64,000 nt of DNA from JAENVT01 sp963773085 (GCA_963773085.1 CAVYZS010000018.1:803748-867747), one strand, 5' to 3'; numbered from the stretch's first letter, positions 45,086 through 54,876 are shown. Made by a program: numbers and translations. Notes: generated from the sequence alone by a model not told the origin.

Positions 45086-46687
45086 CTATTCCGTCGCCAG
45101 GGTCTTGTGGCTCTCGGCTTCACCGAGCGCCGGTGCGTCGGTGGCGGTCGGATCTGCGGCACGTGCGGCGACGTCGGCGGCCACGAAACGCTCCATGAAC
45201 TCGGCGATCACGTCGCCGAGCTCCGCAGGAACATCGGCCTTGGCGTCGTTGCGCATACCCGACAGCAACGCCCCCTGGGTGCTGCGCATGTGCTCGAGCA
45301 GCTCCGACTCGAATCGCTGGACATCGCTGACCGGCAGGCTGTCGAGGTAGCCCTTGGTGCCGGCGAACACGACGACGACCTGCTCCTCGACGGGCATCGG
45401 GCTGTTCTGCGGCTGCTTGAGCAGCTCGACCAGGCGGTAGCCACGCTCGAGTTGGGCCTTGGAGATGGCGTCGAGCTCGGAACCGAACGTGGCGAACGCT
45501 TCGAGCTCACGGAACTGGGCGAGGTCGAGCTTCAGGGTTCCGGCGACGCTCTTCATCGACTTGATCTGCGCGGCGCCACCGACGCGCGACACCGAGATGC
45601 CGACGTCGACAGCCGGACGAACACCGGACTTGAACAGGTTGTCCTGCAGGTACACCTGACCGTCGGTGATCGAGATCACGTTGGTCGGGATGTATGCCGA
45701 CACGTCGCCGGCCTTGGTCTCGATGATCGGCAGTGCAGTGAGCGAACCGGAGCCGCGCTCGTTGCTGAGCTTGGCGGCACGCTCGAGCAGACGGCTGTGA
45801 AGGTAGAACACGTCGCCGGGATACGCCTCGCGGCCCGGCGGGCGGCGCAGCAGCAGCGACACCTGTCGATACGCTTCGGCCTGCTTCGACAGGTCGTCAT
45901 AGACGATGAGGGCGTGCTCGCCGTTCTCCATCCAGTGCTGTCCGATGGCGCACCCGGTGTAGGGGGCGAGGTACTTGAACGGGGCCGGATCGCTGGCCGG
46001 GGCGGCCACGACGACGGTGTAATCCAGAGCGCCCCGCTGGCGCAGCGTCTCGACCGTCTGGGCAACGGTCGAGCCCTTCTGGCCGATTGCCACGTAGATG
46101 CACTTCACGCCGAGGCCGCGCTGGTTGATGATCGCGTCGACTGCCACGGTGGTCTTGCCGGTCTTGCGGTCGCCGATGATCAGCTCACGCTGGCCACGAC
46201 CGATCGGTGTCATCGCGTCGATCGCCTTGATACCGGTCTGCATCGGTTCGTGCACCGGTTGACGGCCCATGATGCCCGGTGCCTGGATCTCGACACGGCG
46301 AGGGATGCCGCCGACGATCTCGCCGCGTCCGTCGATCGGTTCGCCGAGGGCGTTGATGACGCGGCCGAGCATCGCGTCGCCGACGGGCACGCTGAGGATG
46401 CGTCCGGTGGCCTTCACGGTCTGGCCTTCCTCGACACCGTCCGCGTCACCGAGAACGACTGCACCGATCGACTCCTCGTCGAGGTTCAACGCCAACCCGA
46501 CGGTGCCATCCTCGAACTCGAGCAGCTCGTTGACGGCGCAATCCGGCAGCCCACTGACGCGTGCGATGCCGTCGCCGACCTCTGTGACGCGGCCGACCGT
46601 GCGGGCTTCCAGCGACGGTTCGAACCCCTCGAGGTTCTTCTTGAGCGCATCGGCGATGTCGCCGGCGTTCATGGTGAGTTCTGCCAT
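45086..46687 (-). CDS. atpA: ATP synthase alpha subunit
   Basis: 533 residues, intact. Non-catalytic nucleotide-binding subunit of the F1 hexamer. Walker A GDRKTGKT, the IGRGQRELIIG loop, and ARPAVDVGISVSRVGG typical of alpha. Three bases separate it from atpG. Confidence 0.96.
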   Translation of the reverse strand: MAELTMNAGDIADALKKNLEGFEPSLEARTVGRVTEVGDGIARVSGLPDCAVNELLEFEDGTVGLALNLDEESIGAVVLGDADGVEEGQTVKATGRILSVPVGDAMLGRVINALGEPIDGRGEIVGGIPRRVEIQAPGIMGRQPVHEPMQTGIKAIDAMTPIGRGQRELIIGDRKTGKTTVAVDAIINQRGLGVKCIYVAIGQKGSTVAQTVETLRQRGALDYTVVVAAPASDPAPFKYLAPYTGCAIGQHWMENGEHALIVYDDLSKQAEAYRQVSLLLRRPPGREAYPGDVFYLHSRLLERAAKLSNERGSGSLTALPIIETKAGDVSAYIPTNVISITDGQVYLQDNLFKSGVRPAVDVGISVSRVGGAAQIKSMKSVAGTLKLDLAQFRELEAFATFGSELDAISKAQLERGYRLVELLKQPQNSPMPVEEQVVVVFAGTKGYLDSLPVSDVQRFESELLEHMRSTQGALLSGMRNDAKADVPAELGDVIAEFMERFVAADVAARAADPTATDAPALGEAESHKTLATE

Positions 46688-46720
46688 GGTTCTCTTCTGT
46701 CTCCGTGTGGTGTCCGGTGC

Positions 46721-47248
46721 CTAGAGGCGGGACTTCAATTGCTCGATGCGGGTACGGACTGTGCCGTCGATGACGGTGTCGCCGATGGTGGCCACGATGC
46801 CGCCCAGTACGGACGGATCGACGACGACCTTCAGGTTCACTTGCTTGCCCGTGGCGTTGGCGAGAGCGGCCGCCAGACGGGTCTCCTGATCGGAGGTGAG
46901 GGGAATGGCCGTGCGAACTTCGGCCACCTCGAGATTCTTGGCCGCCGAGGCCCTGGCGACGAGCTTGTCGACGATCGCCGGCAGATCGCGTGAGCGACCG
47001 GAACCGACGACCATCGAGATCAACTGCGTGGTCGTGCCGGTCACCTTGCCACCGAGCAGGTCCTCGACGATCGCCTGGCGCATGCTGGCGGGGATCTGCT
47101 CGTCGGTCAGTGCGTTGCGGAGCTCGTCGCTGCTCTCGTAACTCCGCGCGAAGCGGAACAACTCGTCTTCGACCTCGTCGATCGTGCCCTCGGCTCGAGC
47201 GATCTCGAACAGACCGCGGGCGTACCCCTCGATACGTGAATCGCTCAT
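46721..47248 (-). CDS. atpH: ATP synthase delta subunit
   Basis: 175 residues linking F1 to the peripheral stalk. N-terminal helical bundle with YARGLFEIARAEG and C-terminal VDPSVLGGIVATIGDTVIDGTVRTRIEQL motif. Separate from b, unlike the b-delta fusion in mycobacteria. Start overlaps the atpF stop. Confidence 0.92.
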   Translation of the reverse strand: MSDSRIEGYARGLFEIARAEGTIDEVEDELFRFARSYESSDELRNALTDEQIPASMRQAIVEDLLGGKVTGTTTQLISMVVGSGRSRDLPAIVDKLVARASAAKNLEVAEVRTAIPLTSDQETRLAAALANATGKQVNLKVVVDPSVLGGIVATIGDTVIDGTVRTRIEQLKSRL

Positions 47249-47785
47249 GTGCGGGCTCCGACCCCTGCGATGAAGTTCTCGATCAGTTCCTGATGCGTCG
47301 CCGCGTCGAGAGAACCGGTGACGACATGATCGACGGCCGCCGACGACAAGCGGGCGATCTCGGCGCGCAACTCGTCGCCCGATCGCCCCGCGGCGGCGGC
47401 AATCTCTGCCGTCGCCCGGGTGTCGAGTTCGACGAGCTCCTGGGCAAGGCGCGCCCGGCCGTCCTCGAGCAACGCCGCGGCCTGGATGTCGGCCTCGGCC
47501 AACAGTCGTGCCCGCTCGCCGGCGATGTCACCCTTGGCCTTGGCGGATCTGCGCGGCCTCGGCCTCGGCCTCCGCCCGATCCGCCTCACCGGAATCGAGC
47601 TCCGCCTGAACCGTGGCGGTTCGGGCTGCCATGGCCTTCTTGATTGTTGGACCGGCGAACTTCCACAGCAGGAAGAACACCAGCAAGGACGCGGGAACGC
47701 CGAAGAGCAGCTCGTAGCCCTCTGGCCAGTACGCCGACGGGGTTTGGGTGACGTCCTCGCTTGCGATCAGGGCGATGACGTTCAC
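47245..47785 (-). CDS. atpF: ATP synthase subunit b, one frameshift
   Basis: About 179 residues after repair. N-terminal membrane helix (LLFGVPASLLVFFLLWKF) and a long charged coiled coil forming the peripheral stalk. One extra C near 47540 (QIR to KAKGDIAGERARL) splits the gene. Overlaps atpH by four bases and the b' gene by four bases. Confidence 0.88.
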
Positions 47786-48372
47786 GTTGTTCCTCCTGCC
47801 ATCAGCGAGGCGACGATTCCGGTGACCGCGGCGGCATCCGGGCGCCGACCGGTGGCCAGTTCGGCGACCCGACTGCTCACATCGGCGACCGCGGCATGAA
47901 CGTGCTCCTCGGCCGCGGCGCGAGCAACATCGGTCGCCGCAGTCGCCTCGGCACGGCGGGCGGCGATGCGACCGTTGGCCTCGGCCAACGCTGCGGTGCG
48001 CTCGTTCTCCAGCGCCTGGCGTGCGACGTCGATGCGCTCCCGGGCCTCTGCCTTGACCACGGCCAATTCGGCCTCGTACTCGGCGACCTCGGACTTGGCG
48101 TCGGCACGCATTGCGGTGGCGGTTTCATGGTCGCCGACGATCTTGCCGTAGCGGGCATCCATGCCCTTCTTCAGGCGCGGGAAGGCGATGAAGCGAATGA
48201 CGAGGAACAGCACGATGAACGCGCCGGCGCCCCAGGCCAGTTCCTTGACTTCTGGTGCGATCGGGCTCGGACCCTTGTCCTCGGCGGTCGTCTCTGCTTC
48301 CCCAGTGGTCTGGGGAAGGTGAACGACCACAGTGTGGCCCGCATCCGTCGCGGTGACGGTGACGGTGAGCAC
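47782..48372 (-). CDS. atpF: ATP synthase second b-type (b') subunit
   Basis: 196 residues: short exposed Thr/Glu-rich N terminus, one membrane helix (GAFIVLFLVIRFIAFP), then a charged helix with RADAKSEVAEYEAEL. Like AtpF but distinct, so the peripheral stalk is probably a b/b' heterodimer as in mycobacteria and cyanobacteria. Confidence 0.85.
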   Translation of the reverse strand: MLTVTVTATDAGHTVVVHLPQTTGEAETTAEDKGPSPIAPEVKELAWGAGAFIVLFLVIRFIAFPRLKKGMDARYGKIVGDHETATAMRADAKSEVAEYEAELAVVKAEARERIDVARQALENERTAALAEANGRIAARRAEATAATDVARAAAEEHVHAAVADVSSRVAELATGRRPDAAAVTGIVASLMAGGTT

Positions 48373-48381
48373 GGGTTCTCC

Positions 48382-48660
48382 TCAGAGACCGAGAAGGATG
48401 AAGACGACGAAGCCGATGAGGGCGAGTGCCTCGGTGAAGGCGATACCGAGGAACATCGTGGTGCGGACCATGCCGGCAGCCTCTGGCTGGCGGGCCATGG
48501 CCTCGATGGCCTTGCCCACGACGTAACCGATGCCGATGCCTGGGCCGATTGCGGCAAGACCATATGCGAACCCGGCGCCTATGGCGGCGTTGGCTGCTTT
48601 GGCTTCGTCGGGCGTCTGCACCGGATTGGTGTCAGCGATGAGGCGGGCGATTGCTTCCAT
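48382..48660 (-). CDS. atpE: ATP synthase c subunit
   Basis: 92 residues, two helices of the proton-driven rotor ring. Glycine-rich helix GAGFAYGLAAIGPGIGIGYVVG, polar loop ARQPEA, and the ion-binding Glu in GIAFTEALALIGF. It has a somewhat longer N terminus than typical. Confidence 0.94.
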   Translation of the reverse strand: MEAIARLIADTNPVQTPDEAKAANAAIGAGFAYGLAAIGPGIGIGYVVGKAIEAMARQPEAAGMVRTTMFLGIAFTEALALIGFVVFILLGL

Positions 48661-48702
48661 GTTGTTTCAATTTCTCCTAGTGAGGTTGGTTAGGGAGATC
48701 TG

Positions 48703-49464
48703 TCAGTGCTCGATGTGCCGAGCGGCGTCGATGAAGACTGCGGTGAGGATGGTGAAGATGTAGGCCTGCAGCAGGCCGACCAGTACTTCGAACGCAGTCA
48801 GGAAGATGAGCATGAAGAACGGCAAGACCGCCATCGGCCTGAGCATCAGCTTCTTGGTCTCGGCGAAGAACAAGGCGTTGGTCAAGAAGGCGAACGTGAT
48901 CAGCAACATGTGACCGGCGAGCATGTTGGCGAAAAGTCGGACGGCCAGCGAAAACGGGCGGAGAACGATGTTGGAGAGCACTTCGATGACGCCTACCAGA
49001 GGACGCATCCCCACCGGCACGCTCTTCGGCCAGATCATGCTGGTGATGTACTTGATGCCGTTGTACTTGAAGCCGACGGTGTTGTAGATCACCCAAACGG
49101 TCAGGGCGAGGAACACCGGGATCGCCATGCGCGCCGTGGCAGGCATCTGGAACAGCGGGATGATGCCGGGCAGGTTGCACAGGTAGACGAAGATGAACAG
49201 CGACAGCAGGAAGGGGGTCCATGGAAGGCCGTCCTTGCCCATCGTCTGCATGACGATGTCCTTCTCGATGAACGTCACCGTGGTCTCGGCGAAGTTACGC
49301 ACACCAGTCGGCGCCACCATCGGATCTTTGCCACCGGCCACGATGAACACCACGATGCCGATCACCGTGGCGAGCACAGCAATGAGACCGACCTTGTTGA
49401 AGGTGGGCCAGATGTCCTGCCAACGAATCAACTCGTTGATCGGCGGAAATTCCAGTGCGAGCAT
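48703..49464 (-). CDS. atpB: ATP synthase a subunit
   Basis: 253 residues, five or six membrane helices. Essential Arg in the RPFSLAVRLFANMLAGH stator motif that faces the c-ring Glu. Intact. Confidence 0.94.
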   Translation of the reverse strand: MLALEFPPINELIRWQDIWPTFNKVGLIAVLATVIGIVVFIVAGGKDPMVAPTGVRNFAETTVTFIEKDIVMQTMGKDGLPWTPFLLSLFIFVYLCNLPGIIPLFQMPATARMAIPVFLALTVWVIYNTVGFKYNGIKYITSMIWPKSVPVGMRPLVGVIEVLSNIVLRPFSLAVRLFANMLAGHMLLITFAFLTNALFFAETKKLMLRPMAVLPFFMLIFLTAFEVLVGLLQAYIFTILTAVFIDAARHIEH

Positions 49465-49496
49465 TCCGAGGTACTCCTGCTAGTTCTTGGTCTGGG

Positions 49497-49961
49497 CTAC
49501 TGCTTGGACGGACTGGCGGTCGACGGCTGGGGCTTCAGGCCGGGGTAGGCGAGCGACATCGCCACGTACTTCATTTCCCACACCAACAAGCCCAGGTGAG
49601 TGAAGATGATGGTCGCTCCGAGAGCGGGAAGTGAAATCCAACCGGCGTCCTTGACCAAGTACACGGCCAGGAAGATCAGCGCCAGCCGCAGCAGGTAGCC
49701 GAACAGGACCGCTGCCATCATCACCCGCAGGCTGATCCTGGCGGTGAAAGCAACGATCCCGGCGGCCAGCGCAAAGTTGACCAGCACGATGGCGATGCCA
49801 TAGGCACTCGACGCGGCACCGTCGACGCCCCAGATCAGTCCGCTCACGGCGATCAACAGTGGCGCGACGAGGAGGCCGCGCTTGACCATGTCGTTGGAGA
49901 CCGAAACTTCCGGTGCCGGTCCGGGCAGTGGCGCGGACATCGAGAACGCAATGTCATTCAT
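49497..49961 (-). CDS. atpI: ATP synthase I family protein
   Basis: 154 residues, four membrane helices (LLVAPLLIAVSGLIWGV, YGIAIVLVNFALAAGIV and two more). Located between atpZ-like and atpB where AtpI (c-ring assembly helper) is normally found. Overlaps the previous gene by four bases. Confidence 0.78.
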   Translation of the reverse strand: MNDIAFSMSAPLPGPAPEVSVSNDMVKRGLLVAPLLIAVSGLIWGVDGAASSAYGIAIVLVNFALAAGIVAFTARISLRVMMAAVLFGYLLRLALIFLAVYLVKDAGWISLPALGATIIFTHLGLLVWEMKYVAMSLAYPGLKPQPSTASPSKQ

Positions 49962-50272
49962 GGGCGGTCTCCATGAGTGGATGAGGAACGGCTGGACGAG
50001 GAACGTTGGCCCGCGGCACGTTGCGCCTCGAGCACCTTCATCCGGGCATCGTAGTCATACCAAAACCGCACGAATTCACCGACAAGGGCCAGCACGACAA
50101 GGGCGATCGTGAACACCGGCTTGGTACCGAGCCACCGATCGAGCATGTACCCGACACCGAGGAAGACCAAAGTCACCAGTGCAACATCGATGCCTTTACC
50201 GAGCTTGGTGTCGGTGGCCGTGTTCCTCCGTGGTCCATCTGTTGGGGGCGGCTTCAACGGTGGGGTCCTCAA
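49958..50272 (-). CDS. AtpZ/AtpI-family small membrane protein
   Basis: 104 residues, TTG start at 50272, two helices (VALVTLVFLGVGYMLDRWLG and FTIALVVLALVGEFVRFWYDYD) as in AtpZ. First gene of the ATP synthase operon. Ser/Arg-rich tail. Start uncertain. Confidence 0.7.
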   Translation of the reverse strand: MRTPPLKPPPTDGPRRNTATDTKLGKGIDVALVTLVFLGVGYMLDRWLGTKPVFTIALVVLALVGEFVRFWYDYDARMKVLEAQRAAGQRSSSSRSSSTHGDRP

Positions 50273-50357
50273 TGCCTGGTTGTGAACTGCGTGGATCTGG
50301 AACTGCGCTCGTTCTGGCGCCGGTGTTCGGCCCGCTCGTCGCTACCGGCCGACGAGC

Positions 50358-50375
50358 TTGTGAACGTGTACACAA
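50358..50375. promoter_or_regulatory. 18-bp inverted repeat ahead of the atp operon
   Basis: TTGTG-N8-CACAA in the 140-base gap between wecA and the first atp gene. On the minus strand it lies about 86 bases before the TTG start. It has the form of a dimeric regulator site. No clear -10 element is seen. Confidence 0.35.
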
Positions 50376-50412
50376 TCTATCCACCACGCACATCAGTATC
50401 CAAACCCGAGCA

Positions 50413-51534
50413 TCACGTGGTTCTGTTGCGACGGATCTGGGGGTGGAAGAGGGTGTACAGAACGAGCCCGAGCGTGGCCGCACCGATCGGGACATACGAC
50501 ACGTAGCTCTGCGTCAGCACCGGGTAGAGCACGAATGCCGACAGCAGCGCTGTCCAGGCCCACAGGATCACCACACTGCGGCGCTGGCCGTGGCCCATCT
50601 CCATCAGGCGGTGATGAAGATGCTTCTTGTCAGCCGTAGCCACACCCTGGCGACGCGTGGCCCGGCGGATGATTGCGAACAGCGTGTCGAGGATCGGCAC
50701 GCCGAGGATGAACAGCGGGATGAACAGGGGCGCCAGGAAGAAGTACGTCTGTCCGGCGTAGCCGCGCAGGTTCGGGTCGGCGCGACCACCGACCACGCTG
50801 GTGCTCACCGCCAACAACAGACCGAGTAGCAAGGCGCCGCCGTCGCCCATGAAGATCTTCGCCGGGTTGAAGTTGTGCGGAAGGAAGCCGACACAGATCC
50901 CGACCGTGATGATGGCGATCAGCGGCCCGATGCTGGGCTGCGAGAGCAGGCGCACCGTCGGGTCGGCCAACCGCAGGCTGTAGATGAAGAACGCCAGGGC
51001 ACCGATGGCGACGATGCCCGCGGCAAGACCGTCGAGACCGTCGATGAGGTTGATCGCCTGGGACATGCCGAGCAACCAGACAACAGTGATCAGCAGGATC
51101 CAATCGTCGCTGATCGTGAACACGTCGAGGAACGGAACGCGGAAGTAGAACATCGTCACGCCGTAGTAGGTCAGTACTCCGGCGACGGCGATCGTGCCGA
51201 CCACCTTGGCCGGCGCGGAGATCTCGCGGATGTCGTCGAAGAGACCGATCATGAACATCAGGAACGCGGCGAAGAACACACCGCGCGGCTCGTCGTTGCG
51301 AGCGAAGATGGTGTCGAAGTTGTCGTTGAGTCGAGCAGCCGCGAGTGCGGCGGTGAAGCCGATGAACATCGCGATGCCACCGACATCGGGCGTCGCCACG
51401 GTGTGAACCCTGCGTTCGTCCGGCTCGACGACCCATCCGACTCGACGGGCGAACCGAGCGACGAGCGGCGTGAAGGCGAAGGTGGCGACGGCGGCCACCA
51501 GGCCGATGAGGAGGTAGGAAGTCGTCGACGGCAT
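50413..51534 (-). CDS. wecA: Undecaprenyl-phosphate sugar-1-phosphate transferase, WecA/MraY family
   Basis: 373 residues, about 10 membrane helices. Conserved GLFDDIREI, NLIDGLDGLAAG, FMGDGGALLLG and HLHHRLMEMG. Transfers GlcNAc-1-P (or related) to the polyprenyl lipid for cell-wall glycan linker synthesis. Location ahead of the atp genes matches mycobacterial Rv1302. Confidence 0.87.
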   Translation of the reverse strand: MPSTTSYLLIGLVAAVATFAFTPLVARFARRVGWVVEPDERRVHTVATPDVGGIAMFIGFTAALAAARLNDNFDTIFARNDEPRGVFFAAFLMFMIGLFDDIREISAPAKVVGTIAVAGVLTYYGVTMFYFRVPFLDVFTISDDWILLITVVWLLGMSQAINLIDGLDGLAAGIVAIGALAFFIYSLRLADPTVRLLSQPSIGPLIAIITVGICVGFLPHNFNPAKIFMGDGGALLLGLLLAVSTSVVGGRADPNLRGYAGQTYFFLAPLFIPLFILGVPILDTLFAIIRRATRRQGVATADKKHLHHRLMEMGHGQRRSVVILWAWTALLSAFVLYPVLTQSYVSYVPIGAATLGLVLYTLFHPQIRRNRTT

Positions 51535-51555
51535 GAGCGTTGGCGACTCTAGCGA

Positions 51556-52803
51556 TCAGCTGTAGGCAGGGAACTTCGCACAGAGCGCAGCAACCTCGGA
51601 ACGGACCGCGGAAACTGTTCCTTGCTCGGTGCGTTGGCGCAGCACCCGGGCGATCAGAGCGGCGATGATGGCCATCTCCGGCTCCTTCATCCCCTGCGTG
51701 GTCACCGACGGTGTGCCGATGCGCACGCCGCTGGTCACGAACGGGCTGCGCGGATCGTCGGGGATGGTGTTCTTGTTCAGCGTGATCCCGGCCAGGTCGA
51801 GCACGGCCTGTGCCTCCTTGCCGGTCAGATCGGCGTCGAACGGGCGCAGGTCGACCACCATCAGGTGGCTGTCGGTGCCGCCGCTGACCAGCCGGAAACC
51901 CTCGTTGGCCAGGCCCTCGGCCAACGCGCTGGCGTTGACCACGATCTGTTGGGCGTAGTCGCGGAAGCTCGGCTGCAGCGCCTCGAAGAAGGCAACGGCC
52001 TTGCCGGCGATCACATGCTCGAGCGGGCCACCCTGCCAACCGGGGAACACCGCCTTGTCGATGGCCGTCGCATGCTCGGCCGTCGACAGGATGCACCCAC
52101 CCCTCGGCCCGCGGAGGGTCTTGTGCGTCGTGAACGTGACGATGTCGGCGTACGGCACGGGATTCGGGTGGGCGCCGCCGGCGATCAGGCCGGCGAGGTG
52201 CGCGGCGTCGAACAGGAAGTACGCCCCGATCTCGTCGGCGATGGCCTTGAACGGCTCAGGGTCGAGCCGCCGCGGATAGCTCGTCGTGCCGGCGACGATC
52301 ATCTTCGGCCGATGTTCGAGAGCCAGATCGCGGACCTGATCCATGTCGATCCGCTCGTCACCGGGCGTGACCTTGTACGGCACGAAGTTGTACAGCTTGC
52401 CGCTGGCATTGACCGGAGATCCGTGAGTGAGGTGGCCACCGTGATCAAGGCTCAACCCCAGCACCGTGTCGCCGACGTCGAGCAGAGCCTGATAGGCGCA
52501 CATGTTGGCGTTGGCTCCACTGTGCGGCTGCACGTTCGCGTGATCGGCGCCGAACAAACGCGTGACACGGTCGATGGCCAGAGCCTCGACCTCGTCGATC
52601 ACAGCGTTGCCGCCGTAGTAGCGCTTGCCGGGGTATCCCTCGGCGTACTTGTTGGTCAGCACCGAACCGACGGCGCGCATCACTGCCGGCGACGTGAAGT
52701 TCTCGCTGGCGATGAGCTGCAAGCCGGTGACCTGACGCTCCGTTTCGGCGTCGATCAGGTCGAACAGTTCGATGTCGGGGTTCGTGTCGGATGGGAACGG
52801 CAT
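51556..52803 (-). CDS. glyA: Serine hydroxymethyltransferase
   Basis: 415 residues, PLP enzyme interconverting serine and glycine with tetrahydrofolate. PLP-binding Lys in TTHKTLRGPRGG; QLIASENFTSPAV and PHSGANANM are family marks. 22 bases upstream of wecA, co-transcribed. Confidence 0.95.
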   Translation of the reverse strand: MPFPSDTNPDIELFDLIDAETERQVTGLQLIASENFTSPAVMRAVGSVLTNKYAEGYPGKRYYGGNAVIDEVEALAIDRVTRLFGADHANVQPHSGANANMCAYQALLDVGDTVLGLSLDHGGHLTHGSPVNASGKLYNFVPYKVTPGDERIDMDQVRDLALEHRPKMIVAGTTSYPRRLDPEPFKAIADEIGAYFLFDAAHLAGLIAGGAHPNPVPYADIVTFTTHKTLRGPRGGCILSTAEHATAIDKAVFPGWQGGPLEHVIAGKAVAFFEALQPSFRDYAQQIVVNASALAEGLANEGFRLVSGGTDSHLMVVDLRPFDADLTGKEAQAVLDLAGITLNKNTIPDDPRSPFVTSGVRIGTPSVTTQGMKEPEMAIIAALIARVLRQRTEQGTVSAVRSEVAALCAKFPAYS

Positions 52804-52806
52804 CTC

Positions 52807-53269
52807 TCAGTGCTCCATTCGTGATTCTTCGGCTTCGATCGCCATCACCTGGTCGACCCGGCGGGCGTGACGCCCACCCTCGAACGAGGAGGCGAGGAAC
52901 GTCGAAAGGATTTCCTCGGCGAGGCCGACGCCGACGACTCTCGCCCCCATGCTCAGCACGTTGGCATCGTTGTGGGCCCGTGCCAACCGTCGCCGTGAAC
53001 AAGTCGTTGCACAGCGCGGCGCGCACGCCATGCACCTTGTTGGCAGCGAGTTGCTCGCCCTGACCGCTGCCGCCGACCACGATGCCGACGTCGGCGTGAC
53101 CGTCGCGCACACGTCGGCCCACCGCAGCGCAGAACGCGGGATAGTCGCAGCTCTCGGTGCTGTTGGTCCCGAGGTCGATCACGTCGTGACCGCCAGTCGT
53201 GAGCACGCCGATGAGATGCTGCTTCAGCTCGTATCCGGCGTGATCGGCGCCGATGGCGATTCGTGGCAT
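52807..53269 (-). CDS. rpiB: Ribose-5-phosphate isomerase B, frameshifted
   Basis: About 153 residues after repair. ADHAGYELK opening, SCDYPAFCAAVG with catalytic Cys, and GSGQGEQLAANKV. One inserted G near 52990 separates LFTAT from LARAHNDANVLSMGARVVG in the next frame. Ends three bases before glyA starts, so the two are coupled. Confidence 0.87.
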
Positions 53270-53326
53270 CCGCCGAGTCTACGAATTGGCGTGTCTCGCG
53301 ACGAACTTTGCTTACTGTGGGAGACC

Positions 53327-54811
53327 ATGGCACTCGATCCGCGCACACCCGTGATCATCGGCGTCGGCCAGACGATTCAGCGCACCGATGACCTCGAGAC
53401 GGCATTGGATCCGACGCTGCTGATGTGTTCGGCGATCGGTGTTGCGACAACCGACGCCGGGCTGCGATCGGTTCCCCAGCCGCAGTCACTTCGTGTCGTC
53501 AACCTGCTCAGCTGGAAGTACGGCGACCCGGCGTACCTGATCGCCGAGCATCTCGGCCTGACGGCGACCGAGACGGCGTACACGACGATGGGTGGGCAGA
53601 GCCCACAAAGCCTCGTCAACGCAACCGCTGCCGAGATCCAGACCGGTGCGCTCGACATCGCGATCCTGGCCGGCGGCGAGGCGCGGCGCACCCGAGTCAG
53701 GGCCCGCCAGGCCGGCTTCCCGTTGGAATGGCCCACCGCTCCACAGGACCGGGTGCCGCGGATCCTCGGTGACGAATTCGTGCTCAACCACCAGCTGGAA
53801 CTGGACCGAGGCGTGATGATGCCGGTGCAGATCTACCCGATCTTCGAATCTGCGATCCGGGCAAGCGCCGGACGATCCCCCGGCGCACATCTGCAGCTCA
53901 TCAGCGAGCTGTGGTCGCGGTTCAGCGAGGTTGCCGCCACAAACCCCTACGCGTGGTCGCGTCGGGCGATGACCGCCGAAGAGATCCGGACTCCATCACC
54001 GAGCAACCGGATGGTCGGCCTGCCGTACACGAAGTACATGAACTCGAACAACGACGTCGACATGGCAGCAGCGCTCATCATGTGCTCGGCCGGGAAGGCG
54101 GCGGCGATGGGCGTGCCCCGTGATCGCTGGGTGTTCGTTCACGCCGGCGCCGATTGCCACGAGCACCAGTTCGTCAGCAACCGTTGGTCCTTCGCCGAGA
54201 CGCCTGCCATCGAACTCGGGGGCAGGCGCACCCTCGAGCTCGCCGGGTGCACCATCGACGACGTGGCACTCATCGACCTCTACTCGTGCTTCCCGGCAGC
54301 CGTGCAACTCGGCGCGCAAAGCCTCGGCTTGACACTCGACCGGCAGCTGACGCGCACCGGTGGGCTGTCATTCGCGGGCGGGCCGTGGAACAACTACGTC
54401 ATGCACGCGATCGCGACCCTGGTCGCCGACCTGCGCGCCGAACCCGCAGAGCTCGGTCTGGTGTGGGCGAACGGCGGCTATGCGACGAAGCATTCGTTCG
54501 GCGTCTACTCGACGGAACCACCCGAGCATGGATTCCGCCATGACCACCCTCAGGCCGAGATCGACGCACTGCCGCGCCGCGAGTTGGCAGAGACTGCCGA
54601 CGCCGCCGGACCGGCCACCATCGAGGCGTACACGGTGATGCACTCGCGAGACGGCGCACCCGAAACCGCCATCTCCACGTGTTTGCTGGCCGACGGACGA
54701 CGGGCATGGGGAACATCGACCGATTCGGGGCTGGTGACAGCGATGTGCGACGGCGAGTGGATCGGGCGACGCGTGCACCTCGACAAGGCGGGCACCGTCA
54801 CCGCCGACTGA
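53327..54811 (+). CDS. Thiolase-like acetyl-CoA acetyltransferase family protein lacking the usual Cys
   Basis: 494 residues. Thiolase fold with VIIGVGQT opening, and a late GGYATKHSFG His. The usual nucleophile-Cys position is in TTMGGQSPQSL, without Cys. This Cys-less group is common in actinobacteria and uncharacterised. Divergent from rpiB. A palindromic repeat follows the stop. Confidence 0.75.
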   Translation: MALDPRTPVIIGVGQTIQRTDDLETALDPTLLMCSAIGVATTDAGLRSVPQPQSLRVVNLLSWKYGDPAYLIAEHLGLTATETAYTTMGGQSPQSLVNATAAEIQTGALDIAILAGGEARRTRVRARQAGFPLEWPTAPQDRVPRILGDEFVLNHQLELDRGVMMPVQIYPIFESAIRASAGRSPGAHLQLISELWSRFSEVAATNPYAWSRRAMTAEEIRTPSPSNRMVGLPYTKYMNSNNDVDMAAALIMCSAGKAAAMGVPRDRWVFVHAGADCHEHQFVSNRWSFAETPAIELGGRRTLELAGCTIDDVALIDLYSCFPAAVQLGAQSLGLTLDRQLTRTGGLSFAGGPWNNYVMHAIATLVADLRAEPAELGLVWANGGYATKHSFGVYSTEPPEHGFRHDHPQAEIDALPRRELAETADAAGPATIEAYTVMHSRDGAPETAISTCLLADGRRAWGTSTDSGLVTAMCDGEWIGRRVHLDKAGTVTAD

Positions 54812-54817
54812 GGCGCA

Positions 54818-54862
54818 TCCGAGTATCTGCCGCCCGTACGGGGTGTCACCAAACACTCCGAC
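54818..54862 (-). repeat. Palindromic intergenic repeat, copy 2 of the family
   Basis: Reverse-oriented match to 41274-41318. On the minus strand it reads CGGAGTGTTTGGTGACACCC, then a CCCGTACGGG perfect core, then GATACTCGGA. Located between the convergent thiolase-like and lipoprotein genes. Confidence 0.8.
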
Positions 54863-54876
54863 GCGTCGCCGGCAGG

